Assembly: GCA_000824825.2 (NCBI GenBank)
Contig: LM655206.1
Location: forward strand, 176,999 to 240,998
DNA: 64,000 bases
Direction: 5' to 3'
DNA from: Mesorhizobium sp. ORS 3324
GTDB lineage: Bacteria; Pseudomonadota; Alphaproteobacteria; Rhizobiales; Rhizobiaceae
The notes beneath the pieces are model-generated. The model was not told where the DNA came from, searched no databases, and saw only the letters and a program-made list of their open reading frames with translations. Each line of letters begins with the position of its first letter. Positions within the stretch are counted from its first letter, which is position 1. Below, piece after piece: positions 1-8,776 of this stretch. Both the position numbers and the translations under genes were made by a program.

Positions 1-70
1 GCTGTCCGGCCGGCCTGTCAATTGCTCACAGCCGAGACTCTGGAGGAAAGGCGGACGATAAGAAATTCGC

Positions 71-172
71 CTGCGTTGGCGTTCCTTCACACCCCCCTCT
101 GTCCGGCCGGACATCTCCCCCGCAAGGGGGGAGATCGGATGTCGCGCCGGCCTTCGCTAATCGCCAACGCAG
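71..172. repeat. Palindromic intergenic repeat, family A copy 1
   Basis: A roughly 100-base element is bounded by a perfect 11-base inverted repeat (CTGCGTTGGCG at 71-81, its complement at 162-172). Inside it is a hairpin core in which GGACATCTCCCCC faces GGGGGGAGAT around CGCAA. The inner arm reads CACCCCCCTCTGTCC and is nearly identical to the arms of the larger element at 42197-42384. This matches the general style of rhizobial intergenic mosaic elements. No coding potential was seen in 1-190. Confidence 0.7.
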
Positions 173-190
173 CAGAAATGGCAGAGCCAT

Positions 191-700
191 CTACTCGAAG
201 AAGCTGCCCTGTGCAGCGAACTCACCTTCCCCGAACGCTTTCTCCAACGCAGCAATATCGATCTTCACCATCCCAAGCATCGCCTCGGTGGCACGCTTGG
301 CGCGCTCGCGGTCGGGATGCGAGGCCATGTCGCCGAGGATCTTGGGCGCAATCTGCCACGACAGGCCCCAGCGGTCCTTCAGCCAGCCGCACTGCTCGGG
401 CTTGCCGCCATTGTCGAGAAAGGCGTCCCAGATGCGGTCGATCTCGGCCTGGCTCTCGAGTTCGACCAGGACCGAGAACGAATGGTTGAACGGGTCGAGC
501 GGACCGGCTTCGAGCGCGATGAAGTTCTGGTCGTCGAGCACGAATTCGATGATCTTGACGCTGCCGGCGGGGCCGCTCGGATTGTCGGCGGCCACGTCCG
601 TGGTGCGGCCGATCGCCGAGTTGGGGATGGTATCGACATAGAATTCAACCGCCTGCCGCGCGTCCTTTTCGAACCACAGATGCGAGGTAATCTTGGCCAT
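191..700 (-). CDS. PhnB-like VOC family protein (3-demethylubiquinone methyltransferase-like fold)
   Basis: This 169-residue protein begins MAKITSHLWF and keeps the PhnB/YjdN layout: an early FEKDARQAVEFY segment, a central VLDDQNFIALEAGP strand, a PFNHSFSVLVE strand, and the signature DRWGLSWQIAP near residue 110. These paired beta-alpha-beta-beta-beta units form the glyoxalase/VOC fold. The substrate cannot be told. The start at 700 is chosen because AGGAGAT sits 6 bases upstream; the open frame extends further but has no homologous look there. It stands alone, divergent from the OsmC-like gene. The fold assignment is firm and the function is open. Confidence 0.85.
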   Translation of the reverse strand: MAKITSHLWFEKDARQAVEFYVDTIPNSAIGRTTDVAADNPSGPAGSVKIIEFVLDDQNFIALEAGPLDPFNHSFSVLVELESQAEIDRIWDAFLDNGGKPEQCGWLKDRWGLSWQIAPKILGDMASHPDRERAKRATEAMLGMVKIDIAALEKAFGEGEFAAQGSFFE

Positions 701-886
701 GCTGGATCTCCTTCCTCTCCGACAACGGCCAAAGGACGTTCGGGTTTCGCCCGATCCGACAGGCATTCCTCGCTTTGCGTCAAAGACGGCTGGCGCTGCG
801 TTCCCCCGCGCCCAGCGGATCCAACATATGCCCATGCATCCAAGACAATGCTATCAAGCGGGAACAGGCCGTCGAAAGGAAAGAAA

Positions 887-1390
887 ATGGATGCGACCGC
901 ACTCAAGGCCATGCAGGCGCCGCTGAAGGAAGCCTATCGCCAGGACGGCACGCGGGCGCTGATCACGCTCAGGGCGCGCGGGACGCTCGACGAACAGTCG
1001 ATCGCCTGCAAGGTGGAGACGGGCAGGGCGCTTGCCGTGGCTGGGCTGCATCCTGCCACCGGCGGTTCGGGGCTGGAACTTTGCTCCGGCGACATGCTGC
1101 TCGAAGCGCTGGTCGCCTGCGCCGGCGTGACGCTGAAAGCGGTAGCGACGGCGCTGGAATTCAAGCTCGGCAACGCCACGGTCGAGGCCGAAGGCGACCT
1201 CGATTTTCGCGGCACCCTCGGCGTCGCCAGGGACGCGCCGGTCGGCTTCCGCGAGATCCGGCTGAAGTTCAATCTCGACACCGACGAGCCACAGGAACGC
1301 GTCGATTCGCTCCTGAAGCTCACCGAGCGCTACTGCGTGGTGTTCCAGACGATCAACAACAAGCCCGTGTTGTCGGTGAGCGCCAGCTGA
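887..1390 (+). CDS. OsmC-like family protein
   Basis: The 167-residue protein shows the OsmC/Ohr fold. The conserved peroxidatic-type cysteine lies in LEALVACAGVTL (C78) and the second in LTERYC (C150), the pair that in characterised OsmC/Ohr proteins reduces organic peroxides. The segment PATGGSG before it is also typical of the YhfA-like branch, so a redox role is likely but the exact substrate is unknown. The start at 887 follows AAAGGAAAG, a fair ribosome-binding site. A small palindrome (1394-1416) lies just after the stop. Confidence 0.85.
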   Translation: MDATALKAMQAPLKEAYRQDGTRALITLRARGTLDEQSIACKVETGRALAVAGLHPATGGSGLELCSGDMLLEALVACAGVTLKAVATALEFKLGNATVEAEGDLDFRGTLGVARDAPVGFREIRLKFNLDTDEPQERVDSLLKLTERYCVVFQTINNKPVLSVSAS

Positions 1391-1393
1391 TCG

Positions 1394-1416
1394 ATCTCCC
1401 CTCATGAGGGGGAGAT
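1394..1416. repeat. Short palindrome after the OsmC-like gene
   Basis: ATCTCCCCTC faces GAGGGGGAGAT with one unpaired G, directly after the stop at 1390. It resembles the hairpin core of the family A repeats at 71-172 and 42197-42384, so it may be a decayed copy. There is no T-run, so it is not called a terminator. Confidence 0.5.
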
Positions 1417-1440
1417 TGGCTCTAGCAGCGCCGCGCGTCC

Positions 1441-1659
1441 CTACTGCGGCGTTTCCGCATCCCCCTCGTCGGTGAAGGGCGAGGCGCTCGGCACGCATTG
1501 CACGGCCCAGCCCTGCGGCGTCGGCTGCTTCTGATATTCGGCAATCGCGTTGGTGCACTGTTCGCGGGTGTCGAAGGTGCTGGGCAGCACCACCATGCCG
1601 CCTTGCGGGCCGGCGATCACCAGATACCAGACCAACGCTACGCTGGGAGTGGCAGCCAT
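1441..1659 (-). CDS. Small hypothetical protein, 72 aa
   Basis: A 72-residue product begins MAATPSVALVWYLVIAG and carries two cysteines (EQCTNAI and VQCVPSA) that could pair. The start is preceded by AGAGGAATTT, a good ribosome-binding site, which supports a real gene. I do not recognise the family. The hydrophobic stretch near the N-terminus could be a weak secretion signal or a core strand. It lies between the convergent OsmC-like gene and the SDR gene. Confidence 0.6.
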   Translation of the reverse strand: MAATPSVALVWYLVIAGPQGGMVVLPSTFDTREQCTNAIAEYQKQPTPQGWAVQCVPSASPFTDEGDAETPQ

Positions 1660-1776
1660 GGAAATTCCTCTTTGCTGGATGTCGGAGTCGGATCGATCCT
1701 AGCAACTCCCCGCAGATGGCGAAAGCAGGGCAGCGGAACACGCTTCCGCCGCGCCGTTCACAGACCCGTGAACAAT

Positions 1777-2517
1777 TTATTCGGGCTGCCGATAGGCGAC
1801 GAAACGGTTGTGCTTGGCCTGGAAGATCAGGCCGGTTTCCTTGAGCTCCGGGCTTGCCAGCGGCACGATGCGCTTGGCGATCTCGGAAGGATGCGGCAGC
1901 GTCTCCGGATCCTCGCCGGGCATGGCCTGCGCACGCATCGCCGTGCGGGTGGCGCCCGGATCGGCGGCATTGATCCTCAGCGGCAGGCCCTCGGTCTCAT
2001 GCGCCCAGGAACGCATCATCGCCTCGACCGCCGCCTTGGAAGCGGCATAAGGCGCCCAGAAGGCGCGCGCCGAATGGGCGGCGTTCGACGACATGATGAT
2101 CGCGCGGCCGGCGTCGGAGAGCCTCAGCAGCGGGTCGACGGATCGGATCAGCCGCCAGGTCGCGGTGACGTTGACGGTCATTACCTTCTCGAAGGTCTTT
2201 GCTTCGACATGGCCGATCGGCGAGATCACGCCGAGGATGGCGGCATTGGCCACCAGGATGTCGAGCTTGCCCCAGCGCTCGTGGATCGCACCGCCCAGCC
2301 GGTCGATGCCGGCCATGTCGGTTAGGTCGAGCGGCACCAGCGTCGCATGGCCGCCATCGGCCTTGATCGCATCGTCAAGCTCTTCCAGCCCGCCGACGGT
2401 GCGAGCCACCGCGATCACATGCGCGCCGGCGGCGGCAAGCTCTTTGGCGATGAAATAGCCGATGCCGCGCGAGGCGCCGGTGACGACCGCCACGCGGCCG
2501 GAAAGGTCGAGGGTCAT
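1777..2517 (-). CDS. SDR family NAD(P)-dependent oxidoreductase
   Basis: This is a classical short-chain dehydrogenase of 246 residues. The dinucleotide motif TGASRGIG is at 13-20, the NAA motif is at 91-93, and the catalytic Ser144, Tyr157 and Lys161 are present (YAASK). It resembles the oxidoreductases often found next to purF in rhizobia; the substrate is unknown. The start lies 27 bases after the purF stop on the same strand, so the two may be co-transcribed. Confidence 0.9.
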   Translation of the reverse strand: MTLDLSGRVAVVTGASRGIGYFIAKELAAAGAHVIAVARTVGGLEELDDAIKADGGHATLVPLDLTDMAGIDRLGGAIHERWGKLDILVANAAILGVISPIGHVEAKTFEKVMTVNVTATWRLIRSVDPLLRLSDAGRAIIMSSNAAHSARAFWAPYAASKAAVEAMMRSWAHETEGLPLRINAADPGATRTAMRAQAMPGEDPETLPHPSEIAKRIVPLASPELKETGLIFQAKHNRFVAYRQPE

Positions 2518-2544
2518 GCGAGAACTTCCGTGGGATGGTCCGGC

Positions 2545-4026
2545 TCACGACCCGCCGCTCGCCAGCAGCGACAGCGTGCGCACATTGTCGTGGCCTTCGA
2601 AGTCGAGCAGGCGGGTGGGGTACTGGCCGGTGAAGCAGGCGTCGCAGAATTGCGGCTGGTCGCTGTCGCGGCGCGCCTCGCCGACGGCGCGGTAGAGCCC
2701 GTCGATCGACAGGAAGCCCAGCGAATCGACACGGATGAACTCGGCCATCTCCTCGACCGACATACGCGAAGCCAAGAGCTTCGACTTCTCCGGCGTGTCG
2801 ACGCCGTAGAAGCAGGACGCGCTGGTGGGCGGCGAGGCGATGCGCATATGCACTTCCTTCGCGCCGGCGTCGCGCACCATCTGCACGATCTTCTGGCTGG
2901 TGGTGCCGCGCACGATGGAATCGTCGACCAGCACCACGCGCTTGCCCTCGATCATGCGCCGGTTGGCGTTGTGCTTGAGCTTGACGCCCATGTGGCGGAT
3001 GGAATCGCCCGGCTGGATGAAGGTGCGGCCGACATAGTGGTTGCGGATGATGCCGAGCTCGAAGGGGATGCCTGCGGCCTGGCTGAAGCCGATCGCGGCC
3101 GGCGTGCCGGAATCCGGCACCGGCACCACGATGTCGGCCTCGACCGGGTTTTCCTGCGCCAGCTCCGCGCCGATGCGCTTGCGCACCTCGTAGACGTTGC
3201 GGCCCTCGACCGTCGAATCCGGCCGCGCGAAATAGACATATTCGAAGATGCAGAAGCGGGTCTTCTGCGGCTCGAACGGGAACAGGCTCTCGATGCCCTT
3301 GGAGGTGACCACCACCATTTCGCCCGGCTTGATGTCGCGCACGAAGCGGGCGCCGATGATGTCGAGCGCGCAAGTCTCGGAAGCAAGGATCCAGGCGCCG
3401 TCGAGGTCGCCCAGCACCAGCGGGCGGATGCCGAGCGGATCGCGGCAGCCGATCATCTTCTTGGCCGTCATCGCCACCAGCGAGAAGGCGCCTTCGACCT
3501 GGCGTATCGCGTCGATGAAGCGGGAGTTCAGATCGCGTTCCTTGCTGGTCGCGACAAGGTGCAAAAGCGTTTCGGTGTCGGAGGTCGAGGAGAAGATCGA
3601 GCCCTGCTTCTGCAGCACGCGCTGCACGGTCAGCGCATTGGTGAGGTTGCCGTTATGGGCGACCGCCAGGCCGCCTTCCGAGAGTTCTGCGAAGAAGGGC
3701 TGGACGTTGCGCAGGCCGGCGCCGCCGGTGGTGGCGTAGCGCGTGTGGCCGATGGCGCGGTTGCCCGGCAGGCGGTCGATGACGTGCTGCTTGGTGAAAG
3801 TGTCGCCGATCAGACCGACATGGCGCTCGACATGGAACTGGCTGCCGTCATAGGAGACGATGCCGGCGGCCTCCTGGCCGCGATGCTGCAGGGCATGCAG
3901 CCCGAGTGTGACGATGGCCGCCGCGTCCTGCCGGCCGAAAATGCCGAACACGCCGCATTCGTCGTGGAAATGGTCGTCGGCCTCGGCGGAAGGAACTTTT
4001 CCTGCGTCTGCCGTTGAGTGTGCCAT
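2545..4026 (-). CDS. purF: Amidophosphoribosyltransferase
   Basis: PurF catalyses the first step of purine synthesis, making phosphoribosylamine from PRPP and glutamine. The 493-residue protein has a class II glutaminase domain in which Cys24 (DECGVFGIFG) would become the N-terminal nucleophile after removal of a 23-residue propeptide. The PRPP-binding loop VVLVDDSIVRGTTS follows. The C-terminal CDACFTGQYPT pair belongs to the Bacillus-type enzyme that carries a 4Fe-4S cluster. The start at 4026 is preferred over 4056 because the longer frame adds only a non-conserved leader. cvpA lies upstream on the same strand, as in many bacteria. Confidence 0.97.
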   Translation of the reverse strand: MAHSTADAGKVPSAEADDHFHDECGVFGIFGRQDAAAIVTLGLHALQHRGQEAAGIVSYDGSQFHVERHVGLIGDTFTKQHVIDRLPGNRAIGHTRYATTGGAGLRNVQPFFAELSEGGLAVAHNGNLTNALTVQRVLQKQGSIFSSTSDTETLLHLVATSKERDLNSRFIDAIRQVEGAFSLVAMTAKKMIGCRDPLGIRPLVLGDLDGAWILASETCALDIIGARFVRDIKPGEMVVVTSKGIESLFPFEPQKTRFCIFEYVYFARPDSTVEGRNVYEVRKRIGAELAQENPVEADIVVPVPDSGTPAAIGFSQAAGIPFELGIIRNHYVGRTFIQPGDSIRHMGVKLKHNANRRMIEGKRVVLVDDSIVRGTTSQKIVQMVRDAGAKEVHMRIASPPTSASCFYGVDTPEKSKLLASRMSVEEMAEFIRVDSLGFLSIDGLYRAVGEARRDSDQPQFCDACFTGQYPTRLLDFEGHDNVRTLSLLASGGS

Positions 4027-4139
4027 CAGGGGCTCAAGCTCCGCTAAAACCGCCATATAAGGCGATCGTCCGTCGAACGCAACGTACGCCGCCCAGCATT
4101 CACAAAATGCCTCAGGCCAGCGCTACGGCTGGCCCGGAT

Positions 4140-4826
4140 TCAGTTTGCCGGCGCCGGAGTGGCGGGAGCCGGGGCAGGGGCAGGGGCCGGAGCCGGCTCG
4201 TTGTCGGCCGGCGCTTCGCCTTCGCTGTCGTCGGGTGGCGTCGCGTTCTCGTCGCCGGTTGCCGGCGGCTCGGCGGCAGGCTGATCGGTCGTCGCCGGCG
4301 CGCCAGCCTGGGGCGCGCCCTTATGCGTGTATTTGTTGACCAGCTCTTCCGTGTTCTCCGGCAGCACGCTTTCGATCTTGGCGCCGATCGTCTCGAGCAG
4401 CGGCCGCGACTTGGCGTTGGCGATCCAGGCAGGGGCCTTGGCGCCGGCCAGCCAGTTGAAGAACAGAAGCGCCACTGCCACCACCAGGATGCCGCGCGCC
4501 GCGCCATAGAGGAAGCCGAGCGTGCGGTCGAGCGCGCCGATGCGCGAATCGATGATCCAGTCGGCGATCTTCATGGTGATGACCGAAACGACGATCAGAG
4601 CGATGACGAAGACGACCCCGGCGGATGCGGCCATCGCGATCTTGTCGTTGTCGACATAGGGCTGAACATAGGGCAGGACCGGTTTGTAGAAAAAGAAGGC
4701 CGCCGCCGCTGCCGCTGCCCAGGAGACCACCGACAGCACCTCGCGGGAAAAGCCGCGCACCATGGCAAGCATGGCTGAGACCAGGGTGAAGCCGACGAGA
4801 ATTCCGTCAAGCAGCGTAATCGGCAT
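4140..4826 (-). CDS. cvpA: CvpA family membrane protein
   Basis: The 228-residue protein starts MPITLLDGILVGFTLVSAML and has about four membrane helices in residues 5-125, including the FSREVLSVVSWAAAAAAAFFFY segment usual for CvpA. A long Pro/Ala/Glu-rich tail of about 70 residues follows. CvpA was named for colicin V production and is linked to envelope homeostasis; its biochemical role is unsettled. It sits between radA and purF, the standard order. The low-complexity C-terminus is common in alphaproteobacterial members. Confidence 0.9.
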   Translation of the reverse strand: MPITLLDGILVGFTLVSAMLAMVRGFSREVLSVVSWAAAAAAAFFFYKPVLPYVQPYVDNDKIAMAASAGVVFVIALIVVSVITMKIADWIIDSRIGALDRTLGFLYGAARGILVVAVALLFFNWLAGAKAPAWIANAKSRPLLETIGAKIESVLPENTEELVNKYTHKGAPQAGAPATTDQPAAEPPATGDENATPPDDSEGEAPADNEPAPAPAPAPAPATPAPAN

Positions 4827-4853
4827 GTCTTTCGCCCCACATCATGAGCCGCA

Positions 4854-6272
4854 TCACTCCCCCTCGTCGGCGCGGCTGCGTCGTGAGCCGGCTATGCGCG
4901 CCACGAGGTCGGCAAGCTCGGTGGGCTGGAAAGCGCCGGCCGCGATTCCCCCGGCCCCATTACCGCCAACGACTTCCTCGCTGCCGAGCGGCAGCACCGC
5001 GCTTCCGAAACCCAGCTTTTCGGCCTCTTTAAGGCGCTGCTGCGCATGCGCAACCGGCCTCACCGCGCCCGAAAGGCTGATTTCGCCGAAATAGACGCAA
5101 TCGGCGGGAAGGGCAAGACCGGTGAGCGACGAAACAAGTGCCGCGGCGACCGCGAGGTCGGCCGCCGGCTCCGAGATGCGGTAGCCGCCGGCGACATTGA
5201 GATAGACGTCGTGCTGGCCGAAGCGCACGCCGCAATGCGCCTCCAAAACCGCCAGCACCATGGAGAGCCGCGCGCCGTCCCAGCCGACGACGGCGCGGCG
5301 CGGCGTGCCGAGCGAGGAGGGCGCCACCAGCGCCTGGATCTCGACCAGCACCGGCCGCGTTCCTTCCATGCCGGCGAAAACCGCCGCGCCCGGCGATTTC
5401 GCGTGCCGCTCGCCGAGGAACAGCTCGGACGGGTTCGAGACTTCGCGCAGGCCCTTGTCCGACATTTCGAAGACGCCGATTTCGTCGGTCGGCCCAAAAC
5501 GGTTCTTCACGGTGCGCAGGATGCGGAAATGATGGTTGCCCTCGCCCTCGAAATAGAGCACGCCGTCGACCATGTGCTCGACGACGCGCGGGCCTGCGAT
5601 CTGGCCTTCCTTGGTGACATGGCCGACGAGCACGATCGCGGCGCCCGTGGATTTCGCGTAACGGATCATCGCCTGGGCGGCGGCGCGTACCTGCGTGACG
5701 GTGCCGGGCGCCGAATCGGCAAGGTCGGTCCATAGCGTCTGGATGGAATCGAGGATGACGAGGTCCGGCCGCTTGCCGTCGGCGATTGTTGCGAGGATGT
5801 CCTCGACATTGGTCTCGGCGGCGAGCTCGACAGGCGTCGAGGCGACGCCGAGGCGCTGCGCGCGCAGCCGGATCTGCGCGACGGCTTCCTCGCCGGAGAC
5901 ATAGACGATGCGGTGGCCTTTCGAGGCGAGCGCGGCTGCGGCCTGCGTCAGCAGCGTCGACTTGCCAATGCCGGGATCGCCGCCGACCAGAAGCGCGGAG
6001 CCGCGCACGAAACCGCCGCCGGTGGCGCGGTCGAGCTCGCCGATGCCGGAAACAATGCGCGGCGCGTCCTCGATGTCGCCGGCAAGACTGGTGAGCACCA
6101 CCGCACGGCCCTTGCGGGCGTTGCGCGTGTTCGCCGGCCCCGAGCCGATGCCGCCGGCCGTGCCTTCCTCGACGAGGGTGTTCCACTCGCCGCAGGCATC
6201 GCATTTGCCGGCCCAGCGCTGATGCACCGAGCCGCAATTCTGGCAGATGAACTGAACGCGCGATTTAGCCAT
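4854..6272 (-). CDS. radA: DNA repair protein RadA
   Basis: RadA is a RecA-related ATPase that promotes branch migration during recombination. The 472-residue protein opens with a four-cysteine zinc motif (CQNCG ... CDACG), then a Walker A GGDPGIGKST, the RadA-specific KNRFG motif and a C-terminal Lon-like domain (GGYRISEPAADLAVA). The length matches the family (about 460). The start at 6272 gives MAKSRVQF, the usual N-terminus; upstream residues in the longer frame are not conserved. Confidence 0.97.
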   Translation of the reverse strand: MAKSRVQFICQNCGSVHQRWAGKCDACGEWNTLVEEGTAGGIGSGPANTRNARKGRAVVLTSLAGDIEDAPRIVSGIGELDRATGGGFVRGSALLVGGDPGIGKSTLLTQAAAALASKGHRIVYVSGEEAVAQIRLRAQRLGVASTPVELAAETNVEDILATIADGKRPDLVILDSIQTLWTDLADSAPGTVTQVRAAAQAMIRYAKSTGAAIVLVGHVTKEGQIAGPRVVEHMVDGVLYFEGEGNHHFRILRTVKNRFGPTDEIGVFEMSDKGLREVSNPSELFLGERHAKSPGAAVFAGMEGTRPVLVEIQALVAPSSLGTPRRAVVGWDGARLSMVLAVLEAHCGVRFGQHDVYLNVAGGYRISEPAADLAVAAALVSSLTGLALPADCVYFGEISLSGAVRPVAHAQQRLKEAEKLGFGSAVLPLGSEEVVGGNGAGGIAAGAFQPTELADLVARIAGSRRSRADEGE

Positions 6273-6340
6273 GGATTCGAGTCTGGCCGAACCGTGACCA
6301 TCCACATTTACGAGCGTGATTTGGACAGCCTGAATGCAAT

Positions 6341-6853
6341 TCAGTGCTTCTTGGCGAAAGCCCGGACTTCGGCGAGCGCCTCGTCGAGCAACTGCGGATT
6401 GGGCGGCAGCATCTGGCTGTCGTAGATGGAGATCATGCCCTGGGTCTGCTTTGCTAACTCCGGCTCTGCTTTCTGCGTTTCTTCATCAAGCGCATCGACG
6501 TAAAACAGGAAATTCTGCCCGGCCAGAACAGGCACGCCGCATCCTCCCATGATCAAGGTGGTCGTGGAGATCACACCATTGGCCTCCGGCTTGCCTTTGA
6601 ACACCTCCGCTATCTCATAACGTACATTAACCAGTATTCGGCCATCGCTTGTATCGGCCGGGACGGTTCCAAGTTTTGTCGGACTGAGCTCCGTAGCTGT
6701 CACCAAGGCTCGAAATACCAAGGCTGCCTTCGTAAAGCCCTGCTGCGACGTCCAATCCAGCGGCATGGAACAAGCTGAGGCGATCCCGGGCACGCAGATT
6801 GCAGTGCAGAGCGCTACGGCAAAAAAGGCAGGAAACTTGGAACGCGCGCCCAT
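6341..6853 (-). CDS. Secreted NTR/TIMP-like hypothetical protein
   Basis: A signal peptide (residues 1 to about 27, ending GIASA) precedes a mature protein that starts with Cys (ACSMPLD). The body has the pattern of bacterial netrin/TIMP-like domains: a VFRALVTA strand, YEIAEVFKG, a late cysteine in GGCGVP, and GQNFLFYV. In that family the N-terminal cysteine is disulphide bonded to a later one. No enzymatic role is implied. It lies between radA and dnaB, with its start only a few bases beyond the dnaB stop (6856). The fold assignment is from pattern memory and is moderate. Confidence 0.65.
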   Translation of the reverse strand: MGARSKFPAFFAVALCTAICVPGIASACSMPLDWTSQQGFTKAALVFRALVTATELSPTKLGTVPADTSDGRILVNVRYEIAEVFKGKPEANGVISTTTLIMGGCGVPVLAGQNFLFYVDALDEETQKAEPELAKQTQGMISIYDSQMLPPNPQLLDEALAEVRAFAKKH

Positions 6854-6855
6854 GC

Positions 6856-8346
6856 TTATTCAAACCTCTCCGGCAGATGATGCTCCTCGGCCAGGTCCGA
6901 GAAGCGCGTGAACTCGCCGTGGAAGGCGAGGCTGACGGTGCCGGTCGGTCCGTGGCGCTGCTTGGCCACGATCACCTCGGCCTTGCCGCGCGCCTCGTTC
7001 ATCTCGTTTTCCCACTTGATGTACTCGTCGGTGCCGAGCTTCGGCTCGCGGTTCTTGAGGTAATATTCCTCGCGATAGACGAACAGCACCACGTCGGCGT
7101 CCTGCTCGATCGAGCCGGATTCGCGGAGGTCCGAGAGCTGCGGGCGCTTGTCGTCGCGGCTTTCGACCTGACGCGACAGCTGCGACAGCGCGATGATCGG
7201 CACGCCAAGCTCCTTGGCCAGCGCCTTCAGGCCCGTGGTGATCTCGGTGATTTCCTGCACGCGGTTTTGCGAGGCCCTGGCGCTCGAACCCTGCATCAGC
7301 TGGATATAGTCGATGACGATGAGGTCGAGGCCGCGCTGGCGCTTCAGCCGGCGCGCGCGGGCGGAGAGCTGCGCGATCGAGATACCGCCGGTCTGATCGA
7401 TGAACAGCGGGATCTTCTGCATCGTCTGCGAGCAGGCGACCAGCTTCTCGAAATCCATCTCGGTGATCTCGCCGCGGCGGATCTTCGATGACGAAATCTC
7501 GGTCTGCTCGGAGATGATGCGGGTGGCGAGCTGCTCCGACGACATCTCCAGCGAGAAGAAGCCGACGACGCCGCCATTGGCCGCCTTGAAGGTGCCGTCG
7601 GCCTGCTGCGCCGGCACATAGGCCTCGGCGATGTTGAAGGCGATGTTGGTGGCCAACGAGGTCTTGCCCATGCCCGGACGTCCGGCAAGCACGATCAGGT
7701 CGGAAGGCTGCAGGCCGCCCATGCGGCGGTCGAGGTCGCGCAGGCCCGTCGAGATGCCCGACAGGTGGCCGTCGCGCATGAAGGCGGCATTCGCCATGTC
7801 GACGGCGGTCTTGACCGCATCGTTGAAGCTCTCGAAGCCGCCGTCGTAGCGGCCGGTCTCGGCGAGCTCGAACAGGCGCCGCTCGGCGTCCTCGATCTGA
7901 TCGGCGGGCGACATGTCGACCGGCGCGTCATAGGCGATGTTGACCATGTCCTCGCCGACGGTGATCAGCGCGCGGCGCGTGGCGAGATCATAGATGGCGC
8001 GGCCGTAATCGGTGGCATTGACGACGGTGACGGCTTCGACGGCAAGGCGCACGACATATTGCGCCACCGTCATGTCGCCGACCTTCTCTTCCGCCGGCAG
8101 GAAGGTCTTCAGCGTGATCGGCGTCGCGATCTTGCCCATGCGGATCAGCTCGGACGCGACCTCGAAGATCCGGCGGTGCAGCGGCTCGTAGAAATGCGCC
8201 GGCTTGAGGAAATCCGAGACGCGATAGAAAGCGTCGTTGTTGACCAGCATGGCGCCAAGCAGCGCCTGCTCGGCCTCGATGTTGTTCGGTGCCTCGCGAT
8301 AGAGCGGTTGCTCCGCGACGCCTAATTTGCGCGCTGCTTCTGCCAT
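6856..8346 (-). CDS. dnaB: Replicative DNA helicase DnaB
   Basis: The 496-residue protein has the DnaB N-terminal helical domain (NIEAEQALLGAML), a linker and the RecA-type motor with Walker A AGRPGMGKTS, the Walker B region DLIVIDYIQLM and the QLSRQVE segment. It unwinds DNA ahead of the replication fork. The start gives MAEAARKLG, usual for rhizobial DnaB. The length is typical, and no intein is present, although DnaB is a frequent intein host. A DnaA-box-like site lies about 100 bases upstream. Confidence 0.97.
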   Translation of the reverse strand: MAEAARKLGVAEQPLYREAPNNIEAEQALLGAMLVNNDAFYRVSDFLKPAHFYEPLHRRIFEVASELIRMGKIATPITLKTFLPAEEKVGDMTVAQYVVRLAVEAVTVVNATDYGRAIYDLATRRALITVGEDMVNIAYDAPVDMSPADQIEDAERRLFELAETGRYDGGFESFNDAVKTAVDMANAAFMRDGHLSGISTGLRDLDRRMGGLQPSDLIVLAGRPGMGKTSLATNIAFNIAEAYVPAQQADGTFKAANGGVVGFFSLEMSSEQLATRIISEQTEISSSKIRRGEITEMDFEKLVACSQTMQKIPLFIDQTGGISIAQLSARARRLKRQRGLDLIVIDYIQLMQGSSARASQNRVQEITEITTGLKALAKELGVPIIALSQLSRQVESRDDKRPQLSDLRESGSIEQDADVVLFVYREEYYLKNREPKLGTDEYIKWENEMNEARGKAEVIVAKQRHGPTGTVSLAFHGEFTRFSDLAEEHHLPERFE

Positions 8347-8776
8347 GCTGTCCCCGATTCCGATCCCGACCTTTCGATATCAAGAACGAGACGAAAGGGT
8401 GCTGACCTTTCTGCAACAGTGGGATGTAGATGAGAGCTCGATTCACGTTGTTCACAGGAGCCGTATATCGTCCACAGGACAGTATTCCGGCGGCCCGATT
8501 CCGGTTGACTCGGCAAGTTGTGATTCCTACGGGCAAGCCTGGAACGAAGCAAGAACAATTTTCGCGAACCATATCACAAGCAGTCGAGGTTAGCCGAAAC
8601 GCCGATGAAGTCGTCATCTACGGGCGGAGCAAGGAGCGAAGCGACGCGGCGCAGACCAGTGGATGACGAAGTTCGGGCGTTTCGGCCAATGTCCAAAGTC
8701 GGCGATCCGCTAGGTCTGGGGCACCGCGTTGCGAATCTTTGCGACTAGCTGAAACGCCCATGGATGACCGAGTGCC
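8347..8776. other. Intergenic region upstream of dnaB
   Basis: This 430-base stretch has no convincing gene. It carries one exact match to the DnaA-box consensus TTRTNCACA (TTGTTCACA at 8448-8456), a one-mismatch site nearby (TCGTCCACA, about 8467-8475), and the palindromic repeat at 8594-8690. It is expected to contain the dnaB promoter, but no clear -35/-10 pair was picked. Confidence 0.6.
8594..8690. repeat. Dispersed palindromic repeat, family E copy 1
   Basis: The core 8611-8669 (TCGTCATCTACGGGCGGAGC, then GAGCGAAGCG, then GGATGACGA) matches the copy at 16881-16936 almost base for base. It is itself roughly palindromic (CGTCAT at one end, ATGACG at the other). Outside the core the inverted repeat continues: GCCGAAACGCC at about 8594 faces GGCGTTTCGGC at about 8678, with a one-base irregularity. 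It looks like a mobile intergenic hairpin element. Confidence 0.75.

Noticed and set aside
2347-4017. Long open frame on the plus strand (556 codons) opposite purF
   Set aside because: It is the antisense shadow of a well-conserved gene; the translation is Arg/Ala/Asp-rich without any domain pattern, as usual in GC-rich DNA.
8440-8480. DnaA-box-like sites as a possible replication origin
   Set aside because: There is only one exact and one near match, with no AT-rich unwinding region or dnaA/hemE neighbours. Regulation of dnaB is the most that can be suggested.
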